NCBI GenBank assembly: GCA_014727915.1
Contig: WJMO01000011.1
Span: 1-64,000 of the forward strand
Length of the DNA: 64,000 bases
Reading direction: 5' to 3'
Source: Candidatus Altarchaeales archaeon
GTDB taxonomy: Archaea; Altiarchaeota; Altiarchaeia; IMC4; SCGC-AAA252-I15
Program-made: the position numbers and the translations under genes
The notes under the pieces: generated by a model
Databases searched by the model: none
Told to the model about the DNA's origin: nothing
Seen by the model: only the letters and a program-made list of their open reading frames with translations
In this document: piece after piece, positions 33,917 through 42,801 of the stretch
Layout: each line of letters begins with the position of its first letter
How positions within the stretch are numbered: position 1 is the stretch's first letter

Positions 33917-35455
33917 TCATTCGGGGTGTGCGCCAGCAGCCTCTTTCCGGTGGACATACCCCATCGTACCCCACCACGTGTCCACAGAGCATACCAGCTC
34001 TCCACCATCGTATCCTCTGATGTCGTTGAAGGCGTAGTAGTCTCCTTCTTCTGTGGTGGTGGTATCTATCCTCTTCCTGTCTTCGGGGGGCAGGGAGTCT
34101 ACTCCATACTCGCCGACCCACCTGAAAGTGCGAACCCTTATCCTGTCCCGGCCGTCCAGTTCGAGGATCCTCTCATAGGATTCCCGGTATGACAGTCCCC
34201 AGTAGTCGAGGGGGAAACTGTCCTGTGTTTCTCCGAAGAGGCCCGCGGCGAAGTTGAAGTAGGCCATCTCATACGGGTGGTTCGCGGCCATGGTATAGGC
34301 GGTGCAGAGCGAGCTTGCGGTTATGAGCAGAGCCACTGCTGCCGATCTTCCGCGCCGGCCATCCGCCCACACTTTCACCTGCCTCAACCCTTCCATGGAT
34401 ATCATCATGAACGCGGGGTAGACGAGATAATGGTGGCGCCAGCCGTTGTATAATGTGACCTTGAATATCATCGTGGAGGCCAGGGGTATGATGAGCCATA
34501 GCAGGAAAACAAGGGTGTTCCGCTTCTCCCTGCTCCATCCCCTCTCAGTCAGATGGCGGGCTGCCGCTCCCAAACCCGCTGTGAAGAGGATGATGTACAG
34601 TGGTGGTGTGGTGATTAGCATCCATGCCGGCGTGTAATGCCATGGGGGCATCGCGTCCCTTATAGTCTCTCCGAAGTAGAGGTATGTGAAAGGGTAGAAC
34701 AGGTCTTTGGCGGAGGCGAAGCTGGAAACGAACCCTCCGACGGGATCGTCCCAGATCATCGGCCAGAACATGTACGCGAGCAGTAGCGTCATAACAGCAT
34801 ATGCTACTCCTGCCTTCCGCCCGCTCTTCCCGTATGCTAGGGTCAATGCAAGTGTCAGGACGGGTATGGCGGCTCCGAAGTTGCGGATGCCTATCAACAC
34901 CGCAGAGGACACTGAGTGGGTCAGCGCCCATTTGATGTCCCTCTCGTCCAGGAACCTTAGCATGGTGTATGCGCATGCCGTGAACATGGTCATCGTGGGT
35001 ATGTCAACGGAGTTGTAGAATCCGTGGGCGAATATCCTGGGCGTCAACACGATGAACAACGAACCTGCCAGGGCGATCTTAGGGCTTTTGAAGTGGTAGT
35101 TGCATAGGATGTAGAAGAACAGAATCCCTGTCCAATATGACATGAAGGTCAGGAGGTGCCTGAGGTACGTCACATCCCTGGTGTCTTCGACCCCTGCCGA
35201 TTTCTCGGCGGCTGCCAGCGTCAGCTCGAAAAGGGGGCCGTGTATCATGCAGTGGCTTTGGTCGAGGAAGGGGTCATATTCTCCCTCCATGATTAGGTTG
35301 TACACTGCAGTTCCGAATCGGCGGTTGTTCCTCTGATCCCAGTGGGTGCCGTAGTCCGTGTAGGTGGTCAGGCCCAGTAGGAGCAGGAGGGCGAAGAATA
35401 GGACGCTCAATTTCTTCCAGCCGCCTTTGCCGATCCCCGGGATGGGATGTTCCAT
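33917..35455 (-). CDS. Membrane glycosyltransferase, GT39/PMT-like
   Basis: 512 residues. N-terminal membrane helix, then an extracytoplasmic loop with DYGTHWDQRNNRRFG, which carries the acidic residue expected of dolichyl-phosphate-mannose-type (GT-C) enzymes. About ten more helices follow to residue 400, with a soluble C-terminal tail. Likely transfers sugar from a polyprenyl-phosphate carrier to surface proteins or glycans, which fits the abundant Thr-rich linkers nearby (inference). Acceptor unknown. Confidence 0.72.
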   Translation of the reverse strand: MEHPIPGIGKGGWKKLSVLFFALLLLLGLTTYTDYGTHWDQRNNRRFGTAVYNLIMEGEYDPFLDQSHCMIHGPLFELTLAAAEKSAGVEDTRDVTYLRHLLTFMSYWTGILFFYILCNYHFKSPKIALAGSLFIVLTPRIFAHGFYNSVDIPTMTMFTACAYTMLRFLDERDIKWALTHSVSSAVLIGIRNFGAAIPVLTLALTLAYGKSGRKAGVAYAVMTLLLAYMFWPMIWDDPVGGFVSSFASAKDLFYPFTYLYFGETIRDAMPPWHYTPAWMLITTPPLYIILFTAGLGAAARHLTERGWSREKRNTLVFLLWLIIPLASTMIFKVTLYNGWRHHYLVYPAFMMISMEGLRQVKVWADGRRGRSAAVALLITASSLCTAYTMAANHPYEMAYFNFAAGLFGETQDSFPLDYWGLSYRESYERILELDGRDRIRVRTFRWVGEYGVDSLPPEDRKRIDTTTTEEGDYYAFNDIRGYDGGELVCSVDTWWGTMGYVHRKEAAGAHPE

Positions 35456-35535
35456 TCCGTTAGATTAAATGGTTTTCTAAAGTATAATACCCCGGCCTTG
35501 CATCGCTTTTTTACCGGTATTTTTAAGTGAATAAC

Positions 35536-36282
35536 ATGGTGGATGTGGTCGTAGTGATGGGCGTTGGCTTGATAGTCCTGTTGTCATACTTCCTCAGGAC
35601 GTTGACAGGGTTTGGGAGCGCTCTCATCGCCATGCCCTTCCTGGTCCTGTTGTTCTCGGACCTCCGGTTCGTAGTCCCGTTGTTCGCGGCCATCGAATTG
35701 TTGAACGGGTATCTCAACTACAGGGGCTCCGCGGCCAGGGCTAAGTTCTCGGATTACAAGGCCACCTTCAGCATGGTATTTGTCGGCACCGTTATCGGAT
35801 GTCTGCTGTTGAGGTTCGCTCCAGAGAACGTCCTCCGGTTCTTCTTTGCATTGTTCCTGCTGGCATTCGCAGTCAAGTTGTATTTTGGCTCCGGTTTCAA
35901 GCTGCCCGGCTATGGGCTTGTGGACGTGGGTTTCTATCCTCTCATCGGGGGTTTGTTGTTCGGCGTCTACAACACCGGCCGTCCGGTCGTTCTGAGCTGG
36001 CTGTCCAAGAGGCCGCTTGAGAAGCCATTGACGGAGGAATCGCTCGCTTCGCTGTTCTTCTTCAAGAGCGTTTTCCAGGTGGCGTTGTTCATCGTCCTGG
36101 GCCTGCTGGGCTTCAGCGTGCTGGCATATCTGATATTGGCTGTTCCGATGCTGTTGCTGGCCAGGTTCCTGGCTGCGTCGACGCCCAATCACCTGGACGA
36201 CCGCATGGTTTCAGGTGGTGCGTCGGCGGTGTTCGCCGCGGTGGCCTTGCTGATAGTCTTCATGCTGGTCGCGCAGGGGTGA
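35536..36282 (+). CDS. TSUP (TauE/SafE) family membrane exporter
   Basis: 248 residues from ATG 35536. Eight or so membrane helices in two similar halves: N-terminal YFLRTLTGFGSALIAMPFLV and the second-half GGLLFGVYNTGRPVVLSWLS, both family landmarks. TSUP proteins move sulfite, sulfoacetate or related organosulfur anions; the substrate is not determined here. The last 23 bases overlap the convergent ilvE 3' end. Confidence 0.85.
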   Translation: MVDVVVVMGVGLIVLLSYFLRTLTGFGSALIAMPFLVLLFSDLRFVVPLFAAIELLNGYLNYRGSAARAKFSDYKATFSMVFVGTVIGCLLLRFAPENVLRFFFALFLLAFAVKLYFGSGFKLPGYGLVDVGFYPLIGGLLFGVYNTGRPVVLSWLSKRPLEKPLTEESLASLFFFKSVFQVALFIVLGLLGFSVLAYLILAVPMLLLARFLAASTPNHLDDRMVSGGASAVFAAVALLIVFMLVAQG

Positions 36283-37177
36283 GCCAGTCATCGTAGCCTC
36301 TTTCTTCTCCCCTGACTATGCTCAGGTACTTGGACTGTATCCTCTCGGTTACCTGGCCTCTGCCGCCGTATTCCCTGTCGTCTATCTGGCGTATCGGGGT
36401 TACTTCGGCGGCGGTGCCTGTGAAGAAGGCCTCATCCGCGTCCTTTAGCTCCTCGACCGTTATCTCTCCCTCTTTGACCTCGTATCCGATGTCTGACGCG
36501 ATCTTCCTGACAGTATCCTGTGTTATGCCCGGCAGAGCACCCGAATCCTCTGATGTCGTCTTCAAGACCTCGTCTTTGACAGTGAACAAGTTCTCACCCG
36601 AACCCTCGGCTACACTGCCTTTGGTGTTGAGCATGATGGCCTCGTCAAATCCTCTCCTGACGGCTTCGACCTTTGCCAGCGACGCGTTCGCATAGTTGGC
36701 GGTTGCCTTGGCTGTGGGCGGCATCGTCGACGGGTCTATCCTCCTCCACGTCGAGATGGTGGCTTTAACGCCCTTCTCCATCCCGTCCTCGCCAAGGTAT
36801 GCCCCCCACTCCCAGACCGCGTGGCTGACGTCAACCGGGTTGCCCAGGGGGCAGACTCCCAATTCCCTGTAGCCGAAGAACGCTATGGTCCTGACATAGC
36901 ATTCCCTCAGGTTGTTTGCTCTTATGGTCTCAATGACCTGGGCGCATAGTTCATCAACCGTGTATGGGAGTTCCATGTTGTAGGCTGCGCCGCTCTTCAC
37001 AAGCCTTCTCATGTGGTCCTTCAGCCTGAACACCGCCGGGCCCTCGCATGTGTCATAGCACCTGCAGCTCTCGAAGACTCCCGTCCCATAGTGGAGTGCA
37101 TGGGCTAGGACGTGGACTTTAGCTTCCTCCCACGCTGCCAGCTCTCCGTTGTACATGACCTTTTCAGTCGCTTTCAT
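36260..37177 (-). CDS. ilvE: Branched-chain amino acid aminotransferase
   Basis: PLP enzyme for the last step of Val/Leu/Ile synthesis. 305 residues, class IV fold: ALHYGTGVFESCRCY near the start, PTAKATANYANASLAK with the PLP lysine (about residue 159), then DEAIMLNTKGSVAEGSGENLF and FFTGTAAEVTPIRQID. Complete. A TATA element at 37201-37209 lies 28 bases before its ATG. Confidence 0.93.
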   Translation of the reverse strand: MKATEKVMYNGELAAWEEAKVHVLAHALHYGTGVFESCRCYDTCEGPAVFRLKDHMRRLVKSGAAYNMELPYTVDELCAQVIETIRANNLRECYVRTIAFFGYRELGVCPLGNPVDVSHAVWEWGAYLGEDGMEKGVKATISTWRRIDPSTMPPTAKATANYANASLAKVEAVRRGFDEAIMLNTKGSVAEGSGENLFTVKDEVLKTTSEDSGALPGITQDTVRKIASDIGYEVKEGEITVEELKDADEAFFTGTAAEVTPIRQIDDREYGGRGQVTERIQSKYLSIVRGEERGYDDWLTPARPA

Positions 37178-37200
37178 ATGGGGAAAGATGTGAACCCCAG

Positions 37201-37209
37201 GTTAAATAG
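37201..37209. promoter_or_regulatory. Shared TATA element, ilvE / zinc-ribbon gene
   Basis: GTTAAATAG is centred 28 bases from the ilvE ATG (37177, minus) and 30 bases from ATG 37235 (plus). Confidence 0.4.
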
Positions 37210-37234
37210 GCCGGAAAATGAATATTTTACTGTT

Positions 37235-37579
37235 ATGGGATGGTTTGACTGGCTGTTCTCCCCCGAGGACGGGGAAAAGGAGGTTTGGGTGAAGGTCTGC
37301 CCCATGTGCGGGAGCAAGGAGGTCACGAGCAGGGGCATGATATCCCGGCGTGCGCTGTCTCCCAACTTCATCTGCAAGTCATGCGGGTTCCAAAGCCCTC
37401 TCTTCCCCGAGCTGCCGTTGGAAGAGGCGGGGAAGATCCCCGACCAACCGAGCGTTTTAGTGCCTTCCAGGGCGCCGATCGCAGCGGACCACAGCCGATT
37501 GGATGATGGCATGGGCCGCGGCAGGATATTCTGGCTCATGTTAGTGGCGTTGGTCCTGTGGCTGATACTCGCATACTGA
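37235..37579 (+). CDS. Small zinc-ribbon protein with C-terminal membrane helix
   Basis: 114 residues from ATG 37235, preferred over upstream in-frame ATGs because MGWFDWLFS is a clean start with the TATA element upstream. Two Cys pairs, CPMCGS and CKSCGF, 28 residues apart, make a zinc ribbon. A Pro-rich stretch is followed by a single C-terminal membrane helix (FWLMLVALVLWLILAY). Function unknown; tail-anchored, ribbon likely cytosolic. It ends six bases from the convergent radical SAM gene. Confidence 0.78.
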   Translation: MGWFDWLFSPEDGEKEVWVKVCPMCGSKEVTSRGMISRRALSPNFICKSCGFQSPLFPELPLEEAGKIPDQPSVLVPSRAPIAADHSRLDDGMGRGRIFWLMLVALVLWLILAY

Positions 37580-37585
37580 CGGGTT

Positions 37586-38776
37586 TCACATCCAAACTCC
37601 CGCGATCGCTTCCCCGCAGAACCTGCAATTCCCATCTTGGAGGTTGTTCTCCGTTATCCTGTATCCTGCCCTGCCTATGACGGTCCTACCGCATCGGGGG
37701 CAGATGGTGTCTTCCAGTTGTAGTTGGGGTGCGTTGCCGACGAAAACGTAGTTCAATCCCGCGTCAGATGCGATGTCCCTTGCGTTGGTGAGGACTTCAA
37801 GGGGTGTTGGCGGTAGCTTTGTCAGCTTGTACTGGGGGTGGAACCTGCTGAAATGGAGGGGGTAGTCGCCTCCGATGTTCTTGACGATCCATCTGCTCAT
37901 CTCCCCTATGACGTCTAGGTCGTCGGTCCAGGTTGGCACGATGAGGTTGGTGATCTCGAACCATATCCTGTTCTCGTGCAGGGTCTTCAGGGTTTTCAAT
38001 ACCGGCTGTAGGCTGCCGCCGTTCAACTCCAGGTAAATGTTGTCTCTGAACCCTTTCAAGTCGACGTTCGCAGCGTCCAAGACCGTGCAGAACCTCTCAA
38101 GCGGCTCCTCGTTCATGTGTCCGTTGGTTATCCACAGGTTCCTCACTCCCTCCTCCCTCGCTATCACGCTCGTGTCGTACATGTACTCGTAGAATATGGT
38201 GGGCTCGTTGTAGGTGTATGCTATCGACTTGCACCCCTGCTGCAAGGCTCCTGCGACGACGGCATCGGGGAAGAGCTCCCCGTTTTCGGTCTCCTCCGGG
38301 GGATACTGGCTTATCTCCCAGTTCTGGCAGTTCAAACACCTGAGGTTGCACCCTGCCGTCGCTATGCTGAAGGCCTTGGACGCCGGCAGGAAATGGAATA
38401 GGGGCTTCTTCTCTATGGGGTCCACGTGGACCGAGCAGGGGTTCCCGTAGACGAGAGAATAGAGTCTGCCGCCGTGGTTCACCCTAACCCTGCATATGCC
38501 CCTCTGGCCAGGCTGTAGGCTGCAGGTGTTGGGGCATAGGCCGCACCGCACCGTCCCACCCAGGTCCCGGTAATCGTATGCTTCCCTGCTCCACTTCCAC
38601 AGCTCAGAGGGGGCGGCGGTCACCTCCGAACCGCCGTTGGGTCTGCTTTCCGGCTTCCCCTTCGACAGCTCGTTGACGATGTATCCTCCAGCACCCAATC
38701 CCACGGCTCCGACGGCCGCCTTCTTGAGGAATTCCCTCCTGCTTATGCCCTCGCTCCTATCATCCCTACTTGCCAC
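37586..38776 (-). CDS. AmmeMemoRadiSam radical SAM enzyme with twin-arginine signal
   Basis: 396 residues. The N-terminus has a Tat motif SRREFLKKA (residues 12-20) followed by the hydrophobic AVGAVGLGAGGYIV; no clear cleavage site, so it may stay as an anchor. An N-terminal Cys block (CGLCPNTCSLQPGQRGICRV) is followed by the radical SAM cluster motif CNLRCLNC (CxxxCxxC, about residue 145), then the TIM-barrel body (TYNEPTIFYEYMYDTS; ANVDLKGF). A C-terminal ribbon has CPRC and CRFC. Known: the third part of the AmmeMemoRadiSam trio; biochemical role undefined. Its first 11 bases overlap the end of the upstream membrane synthase gene, so both are one operon. A Tat-exported radical SAM enzyme is unusual because SAM and reductant are cytosolic. 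Confidence 0.9.
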   Translation of the reverse strand: MASRDDRSEGISRREFLKKAAVGAVGLGAGGYIVNELSKGKPESRPNGGSEVTAAPSELWKWSREAYDYRDLGGTVRCGLCPNTCSLQPGQRGICRVRVNHGGRLYSLVYGNPCSVHVDPIEKKPLFHFLPASKAFSIATAGCNLRCLNCQNWEISQYPPEETENGELFPDAVVAGALQQGCKSIAYTYNEPTIFYEYMYDTSVIAREEGVRNLWITNGHMNEEPLERFCTVLDAANVDLKGFRDNIYLELNGGSLQPVLKTLKTLHENRIWFEITNLIVPTWTDDLDVIGEMSRWIVKNIGGDYPLHFSRFHPQYKLTKLPPTPLEVLTNARDIASDAGLNYVFVGNAPQLQLEDTICPRCGRTVIGRAGYRITENNLQDGNCRFCGEAIAGVWM

Positions 38777-40886
38777 TTGTTAGCCTCAGATACCCTAAAA
38801 CGTTCACTGCGCAGACAAGCGCGCAGACGGTTAATATTCCCACTGCGGGTATTAAAAAGACGCTGACCAGCATGCACCCTATGAATGCGCCGAGGAAGTC
38901 GAGGCTGTAGAGTGTTCCCGCGGTCTCCCCTGGCGTTTGCTGCCCTTTATTCGCCCTCGCCGCCAGGGGGAAAACCGACCCCACTATCGACCCCAACGCG
39001 GCTGTAATCAAGGGGAAGATTACCTGTGCGGAGAACTGTGCCATCGGCGCGGCCTTCACGGTGTTCAACGACATGATGACGGCTGCCAGGACCAGCGGAT
39101 AGGCTGTGGCGGCTGCTATCATCCGCGTCAGGCGTCTTCTTTCCCCTCCCAGTTTCCTGTTGGCCCTATGGGCTCCCCACGCCAGCCCTACCATGAAAGA
39201 CGTCACTATCAAACCCACCTGGTGGTATACGAACCCGTAAAGTGCCTGGAATGAGATTAGCAGCACAACCTCCAAGGCGGTGCCTGTGAACCCGACACCC
39301 ATTATGTTAGCTTTCAACGGCTCCAGCCTGAAGTACAATATGGCGGCTGCCAACCCGAAAGCGACGGCAAAGTGGGGCAGGTATCCTCTCATGTTGAAGT
39401 AGGTCATCCAATACCTGAGGTGGTGGTAGTATGCCGTAGGCTTAAGGTCCCGGTTTAATTCTCCGCCTGAGGCGATGTTCTCCTCCAGGTAGCTGATCCT
39501 CTCGTCGTTGAGCGTTCCAACCAGGTAGTTCTCGTTCACATAGTGTGTTTCAACCCCTGAATCCCCTACCAAACGCCCTATGCCCGTCTCCAAACCCGAA
39601 TCCGACGCGAGGTATATGTTCCTCCCTCCTGGTAGTGCGAGGACTTCGGCGAATGCCTCAGTTAGCGTCGCGTATACGCCCGCGTTCAACATCCTCACCT
39701 CCTCGTTCATGTAGTTCTCCGACCCGCTAACTCCCGTTGAGAACACGCCTCCAGGGCTCAATATCCTCTTCACTTCACTGTAGAACTCGAGGGTGTAGAA
39801 CCTGTTCAACTGGGCTGTGGTGGGGTCTGGCAGGTCCACGATGACTACATCGTACATGATGGGTGAGGTTTTGACGTAGATCCTCCCGTCCATGTTGTGC
39901 ACGTTCACCCGCGGGTCTTCAACCCCGGTTTCTCCAAGGTACTCCCTCGCTAATCTTATTATCTCCGGGTCTAGTTCGACGTAGTCGACCTGGCTGACGT
40001 CATACTTCAGTATCTCCTTCAACGTGCCCGAGACCCCTCCGGAGATCAGGAGCACGTTGTCTGCCTTGTCCCGCTGGGACATTGGGTAGTGGACAGTCTC
40101 CTCGGCTGATACCACGTCGCCGGTGCTGAACAATGGCAGGTTGTTCTCGTAGAAGTTCACCTGCCCTGACGATTCGGAAACGACGAGGTTCCCATAGCGT
40201 GTGTTCACCTGCTCCAGAACATGCTCGCCCTGGAACCTGATGCTGTCCGTCACGTCCTGGAGGTCGACCGCGAACGCGAATGACACTATCATAAGGCAGA
40301 TAATTGCAGACCCTATCCTCCACCGTCCCCCGATAGAGTAAAGTCCCGCCGCTGACGCGAGCCCTGCCACATAGGCTGTCTGGAAGGAGTCCAGCAGGTT
40401 CACCAGGAGGAAGGTGAACGCGAGCCCTCCGAGTATGTCACCGGCGGAGTCGAGGATGTAGCCCCATCCTATTCCCTCGGCCTTCCGGTCTTCCGCGATT
40501 ATCGCGCATACCAGCGTGATCTGGACGCCGTAGAGCATGCAGTAGGGGCCGAGTGTCAGAGCAAGCGAACCCAGGATATGGGCCAGGCCTGCCATCTCAC
40601 CCCTGACGGTGAGGACGGAGTCAACGGTGTTGGAGACGTAGACTGAAGCCGGGATCAGGAGGGCGCCGAATGCCAGAGTAAATGCGAACGCGGTCCTGGA
40701 GTCCTTTACTTTCACCTTGGCTGCGGTGTGGCTGCCGAGCCCGACCAGTGCCATCCATGCTCCGAGGGCGAGGCCGAAGACGAGCTCGTTCCCGTAGAAG
40801 ATGTTGAGGAACTCCCTGAGGAATGTGAGCTGGGCGACCATGGACGCAAAGCCTATCATAACCGCGGCAAAACCGTATTTGGACAT
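38766..40886 (-). CDS. Membrane-embedded spermidine-synthase-like protein
   Basis: 706 residues: about seven membrane helices (1-205), a soluble Rossmann domain (about 215-500) and about six more helices (515-705). The Rossmann part resembles spermidine synthase: LLISGGVSGTLKEILKYD (motif I), YVELDPEIIRLA, and VIVDLPDPTTAQLNRFYTLE with the Asp expected at the catalytic position. Members of this fused group have unproven substrates, so aminopropyl transfer is only one possibility. It is translationally coupled to the Tat-bearing radical SAM gene. Start ATG 40886 has a TATA-like AATATTATC element about 27 bases upstream. Confidence 0.82.
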   Translation of the reverse strand: MSKYGFAAVMIGFASMVAQLTFLREFLNIFYGNELVFGLALGAWMALVGLGSHTAAKVKVKDSRTAFAFTLAFGALLIPASVYVSNTVDSVLTVRGEMAGLAHILGSLALTLGPYCMLYGVQITLVCAIIAEDRKAEGIGWGYILDSAGDILGGLAFTFLLVNLLDSFQTAYVAGLASAAGLYSIGGRWRIGSAIICLMIVSFAFAVDLQDVTDSIRFQGEHVLEQVNTRYGNLVVSESSGQVNFYENNLPLFSTGDVVSAEETVHYPMSQRDKADNVLLISGGVSGTLKEILKYDVSQVDYVELDPEIIRLAREYLGETGVEDPRVNVHNMDGRIYVKTSPIMYDVVIVDLPDPTTAQLNRFYTLEFYSEVKRILSPGGVFSTGVSGSENYMNEEVRMLNAGVYATLTEAFAEVLALPGGRNIYLASDSGLETGIGRLVGDSGVETHYVNENYLVGTLNDERISYLEENIASGGELNRDLKPTAYYHHLRYWMTYFNMRGYLPHFAVAFGLAAAILYFRLEPLKANIMGVGFTGTALEVVLLISFQALYGFVYHQVGLIVTSFMVGLAWGAHRANRKLGGERRRLTRMIAAATAYPLVLAAVIMSLNTVKAAPMAQFSAQVIFPLITAALGSIVGSVFPLAARANKGQQTPGETAGTLYSLDFLGAFIGCMLVSVFLIPAVGILTVCALVCAVNVLGYLRLTSGK

Positions 40887-40894
40887 TGTCTGCT

Positions 40895-40920
40895 CTTATA
40901 TTATTTTCTGATAATATTAT
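40895..40920. promoter_or_regulatory. Divergent TATA elements, membrane synthase / carS
   Basis: CTTATATTA (40895-40903) is 27 bases before carS ATG 40926. ATAATATTAT (40911-40920) read in reverse is about 27-30 bases before ATG 40886. Confidence 0.45.
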
Positions 40921-40925
40921 GTACC

Positions 40926-41447
40926 ATGTTCTCCGACATTATAAGGGTCGTGTGGTTCATTCTGCCGGCTTATGTGGCGAACTCCATCGCCATAGACGTG
41001 TCCGGCGTCCCGTTCCTCAAAAAATACGATACGCCAATGGACTTCGGGAGGTCAGTGGGCGGCAAGCGGATTCTCGGGGATGGGAAGACCTGGAGGGGGT
41101 TCATATCAGGGGTGCTGGCCGCTGTCCTGACTGGTTACCTCCAGCAGTCCTATCAGGCGGACGGGTTCGTTCAGATGACGCCTTTACTCGGGTTCCTGCT
41201 GGGTTTCGGGGCTTTAGGGGGTGATGCGGCGGCTTCTTTCATAAAGCGGAGGACCGGCTTGGGCAGGGGGCATCCCGTGTTCCTCCTGGACCAGCTCGAC
41301 TATGTTTTCGGCGCCTTCCTGGCGGCCTCATTAGTTGTTCCCCTGGATTTTCCCCCTCTTTTTTTAGCTTGTTTAATAACTTTACCCATCCACTACATAA
41401 GCAATATAGTGGCGTGGTTGTTGAAGTTGAAGCCTAAACCCTGGTAA
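40926..41447 (+). CDS. carS: CDP-archaeol synthase
   Basis: CTP-dependent synthesis of CDP-2,3-bis-(geranylgeranyl)glycerol, the archaeal membrane-lipid step. 173 residues from ATG 40926. Several membrane helices, YVANSIAI near the start, and the family motifs GGKRILGDGKTWRGF and LDQLDYVFGA, with a GGDAAASFIKRR block. It is a strong archaeal marker and first gene of an operon with the FAD oxidoreductase and LarA-like genes (one-base and four-base junctions). Confidence 0.93.
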   Translation: MFSDIIRVVWFILPAYVANSIAIDVSGVPFLKKYDTPMDFGRSVGGKRILGDGKTWRGFISGVLAAVLTGYLQQSYQADGFVQMTPLLGFLLGFGALGGDAAASFIKRRTGLGRGHPVFLLDQLDYVFGAFLAASLVVPLDFPPLFLACLITLPIHYISNIVAWLLKLKPKPW

Positions 41448-41448
41448 A

Positions 41449-42801
41449 GTGGATTATGAAGCTATAGTAGTGGGGGCTGGTGTGAGCGGTCTTCTGTCAG
41501 CGTTGGCTCTGTCCAAGGAGGGGAAGAACGTGCTCGTGCTCGAACGGGATGGTGAGGTGGGCGGTAACCTCCGCACCTACGAGGTTGACGGCTGGTGGGT
41601 TGACACGGGCCTTCACGCGATCACGCACGTGGACGACGGCCCGTTGACGAAGCTGATGGACGACTACTTCGACGTTATACCGAGGTTCCTCCCCTACGGC
41701 AACTACCACATCCGCACCCGGGAGAAGCTTGTGGTTTTCCCTTGGACGATGCAGGCTTGGGTGAACTTTGACGTCCTGCCGCAGAATGACAGGTTCCAGC
41801 TTATGAGCATACTCGGCGCCTCCGTCGCATCCAGCATCTTCGGCTCGGTGGACAAGAACCAGAGCGTCTACGACTTCCTGAAGAACAACCGGTTCAGCGA
41901 CAAGACTTGGCGGTTCATCGACACCTTCAGCTATTTCATGAGCGGGAAGAACATGCGCAAGACCCCCGTGTGGAGGCTGATGAAGGGGGCCCGTTACATC
42001 CAGGAGAACGAGAGCGAGTTCATCGGCGACAAGGTTGTCGGCGGAATCGCCAATGTGGCCAAACTGCTCGCCTATGACGGCAGCTACCACCAGGCCTACC
42101 CGAAGCTGGGAGCTGGGGCGGTGACTGACTGTATCGTCAGGTCTTTCCCCAAGGGCAAGGTGACTGTGAAGACCTCTGAGGAGGTGAAGGCGTTGGATTG
42201 CAGGGATGGGAAGGTGGTTGGCGTCGAAACGGATAACGACAGTTACGCCTCGGATTTGACTGTATACTCTGGTTACATGAGGGACCTTCCCGGGCTTTCC
42301 GGGGAATTCGACGAAGACTTCAGGGAATCAGTAGGCTCGTTGGAGCAGAGCACGTCCATCACAGTGTGGCTGGGGTTGGATGAGGTTCTGCCAGAGTTCG
42401 ATTACATGGGTGCGGAGGTCTGGTTCGAGGAGGGCAAGTCCTACTGGGGCATGTCCACCAGCAGATACAACCAGTCATTCGCTCCGGAGGGCAAGCAGCT
42501 TGTGGGTTTCACCGCGATCATAGAGGGCGGCCGGGAATCTGAGGAGAAGGCGCTGATCGAGTCAATCTACACTGCCGTCCCGTCCGCCGAGGATCACGTG
42601 GAGTTCAGGCACGCGCAGGTCACCATACCTGAGAAGGCGGCGATTACCGTGGGCTCCAGGTTCCCTGGGCAGAAGGCCCCCTTGGATGGGCTCTACCTGG
42701 TGGGGACGGACACGGACATCCGCAGCATGGGCGTTACCAGGGCCGCGTTCTCGGTGGTTGAGATGCTCAAGATACTGAAGGGAGAAGGGAGGCTAACATG
42801 A
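41449..42801 (+). CDS. FAD-dependent phytoene-desaturase-like oxidoreductase
   Basis: 450 residues starting at GTG 41449, one base after the carS stop. The N-terminal dinucleotide-binding motif VVGAGVSGLLSALALSKEG, then LERDGEVGGNLRTYEVDG, and the C-terminal GLYLVGTDTDIRSMGVTRAA region with FAD contacts, match the CrtI/protoporphyrinogen oxidase-like amine-oxidase family. Position after carS suggests an isoprenoid-chain substrate such as geranylgeranyl lipids (inference); a carotenoid enzyme is an alternative. It ends four bases into the next gene. Confidence 0.8.
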   Translation: MDYEAIVVGAGVSGLLSALALSKEGKNVLVLERDGEVGGNLRTYEVDGWWVDTGLHAITHVDDGPLTKLMDDYFDVIPRFLPYGNYHIRTREKLVVFPWTMQAWVNFDVLPQNDRFQLMSILGASVASSIFGSVDKNQSVYDFLKNNRFSDKTWRFIDTFSYFMSGKNMRKTPVWRLMKGARYIQENESEFIGDKVVGGIANVAKLLAYDGSYHQAYPKLGAGAVTDCIVRSFPKGKVTVKTSEEVKALDCRDGKVVGVETDNDSYASDLTVYSGYMRDLPGLSGEFDEDFRESVGSLEQSTSITVWLGLDEVLPEFDYMGAEVWFEEGKSYWGMSTSRYNQSFAPEGKQLVGFTAIIEGGRESEEKALIESIYTAVPSAEDHVEFRHAQVTIPEKAAITVGSRFPGQKAPLDGLYLVGTDTDIRSMGVTRAAFSVVEMLKILKGEGRLT

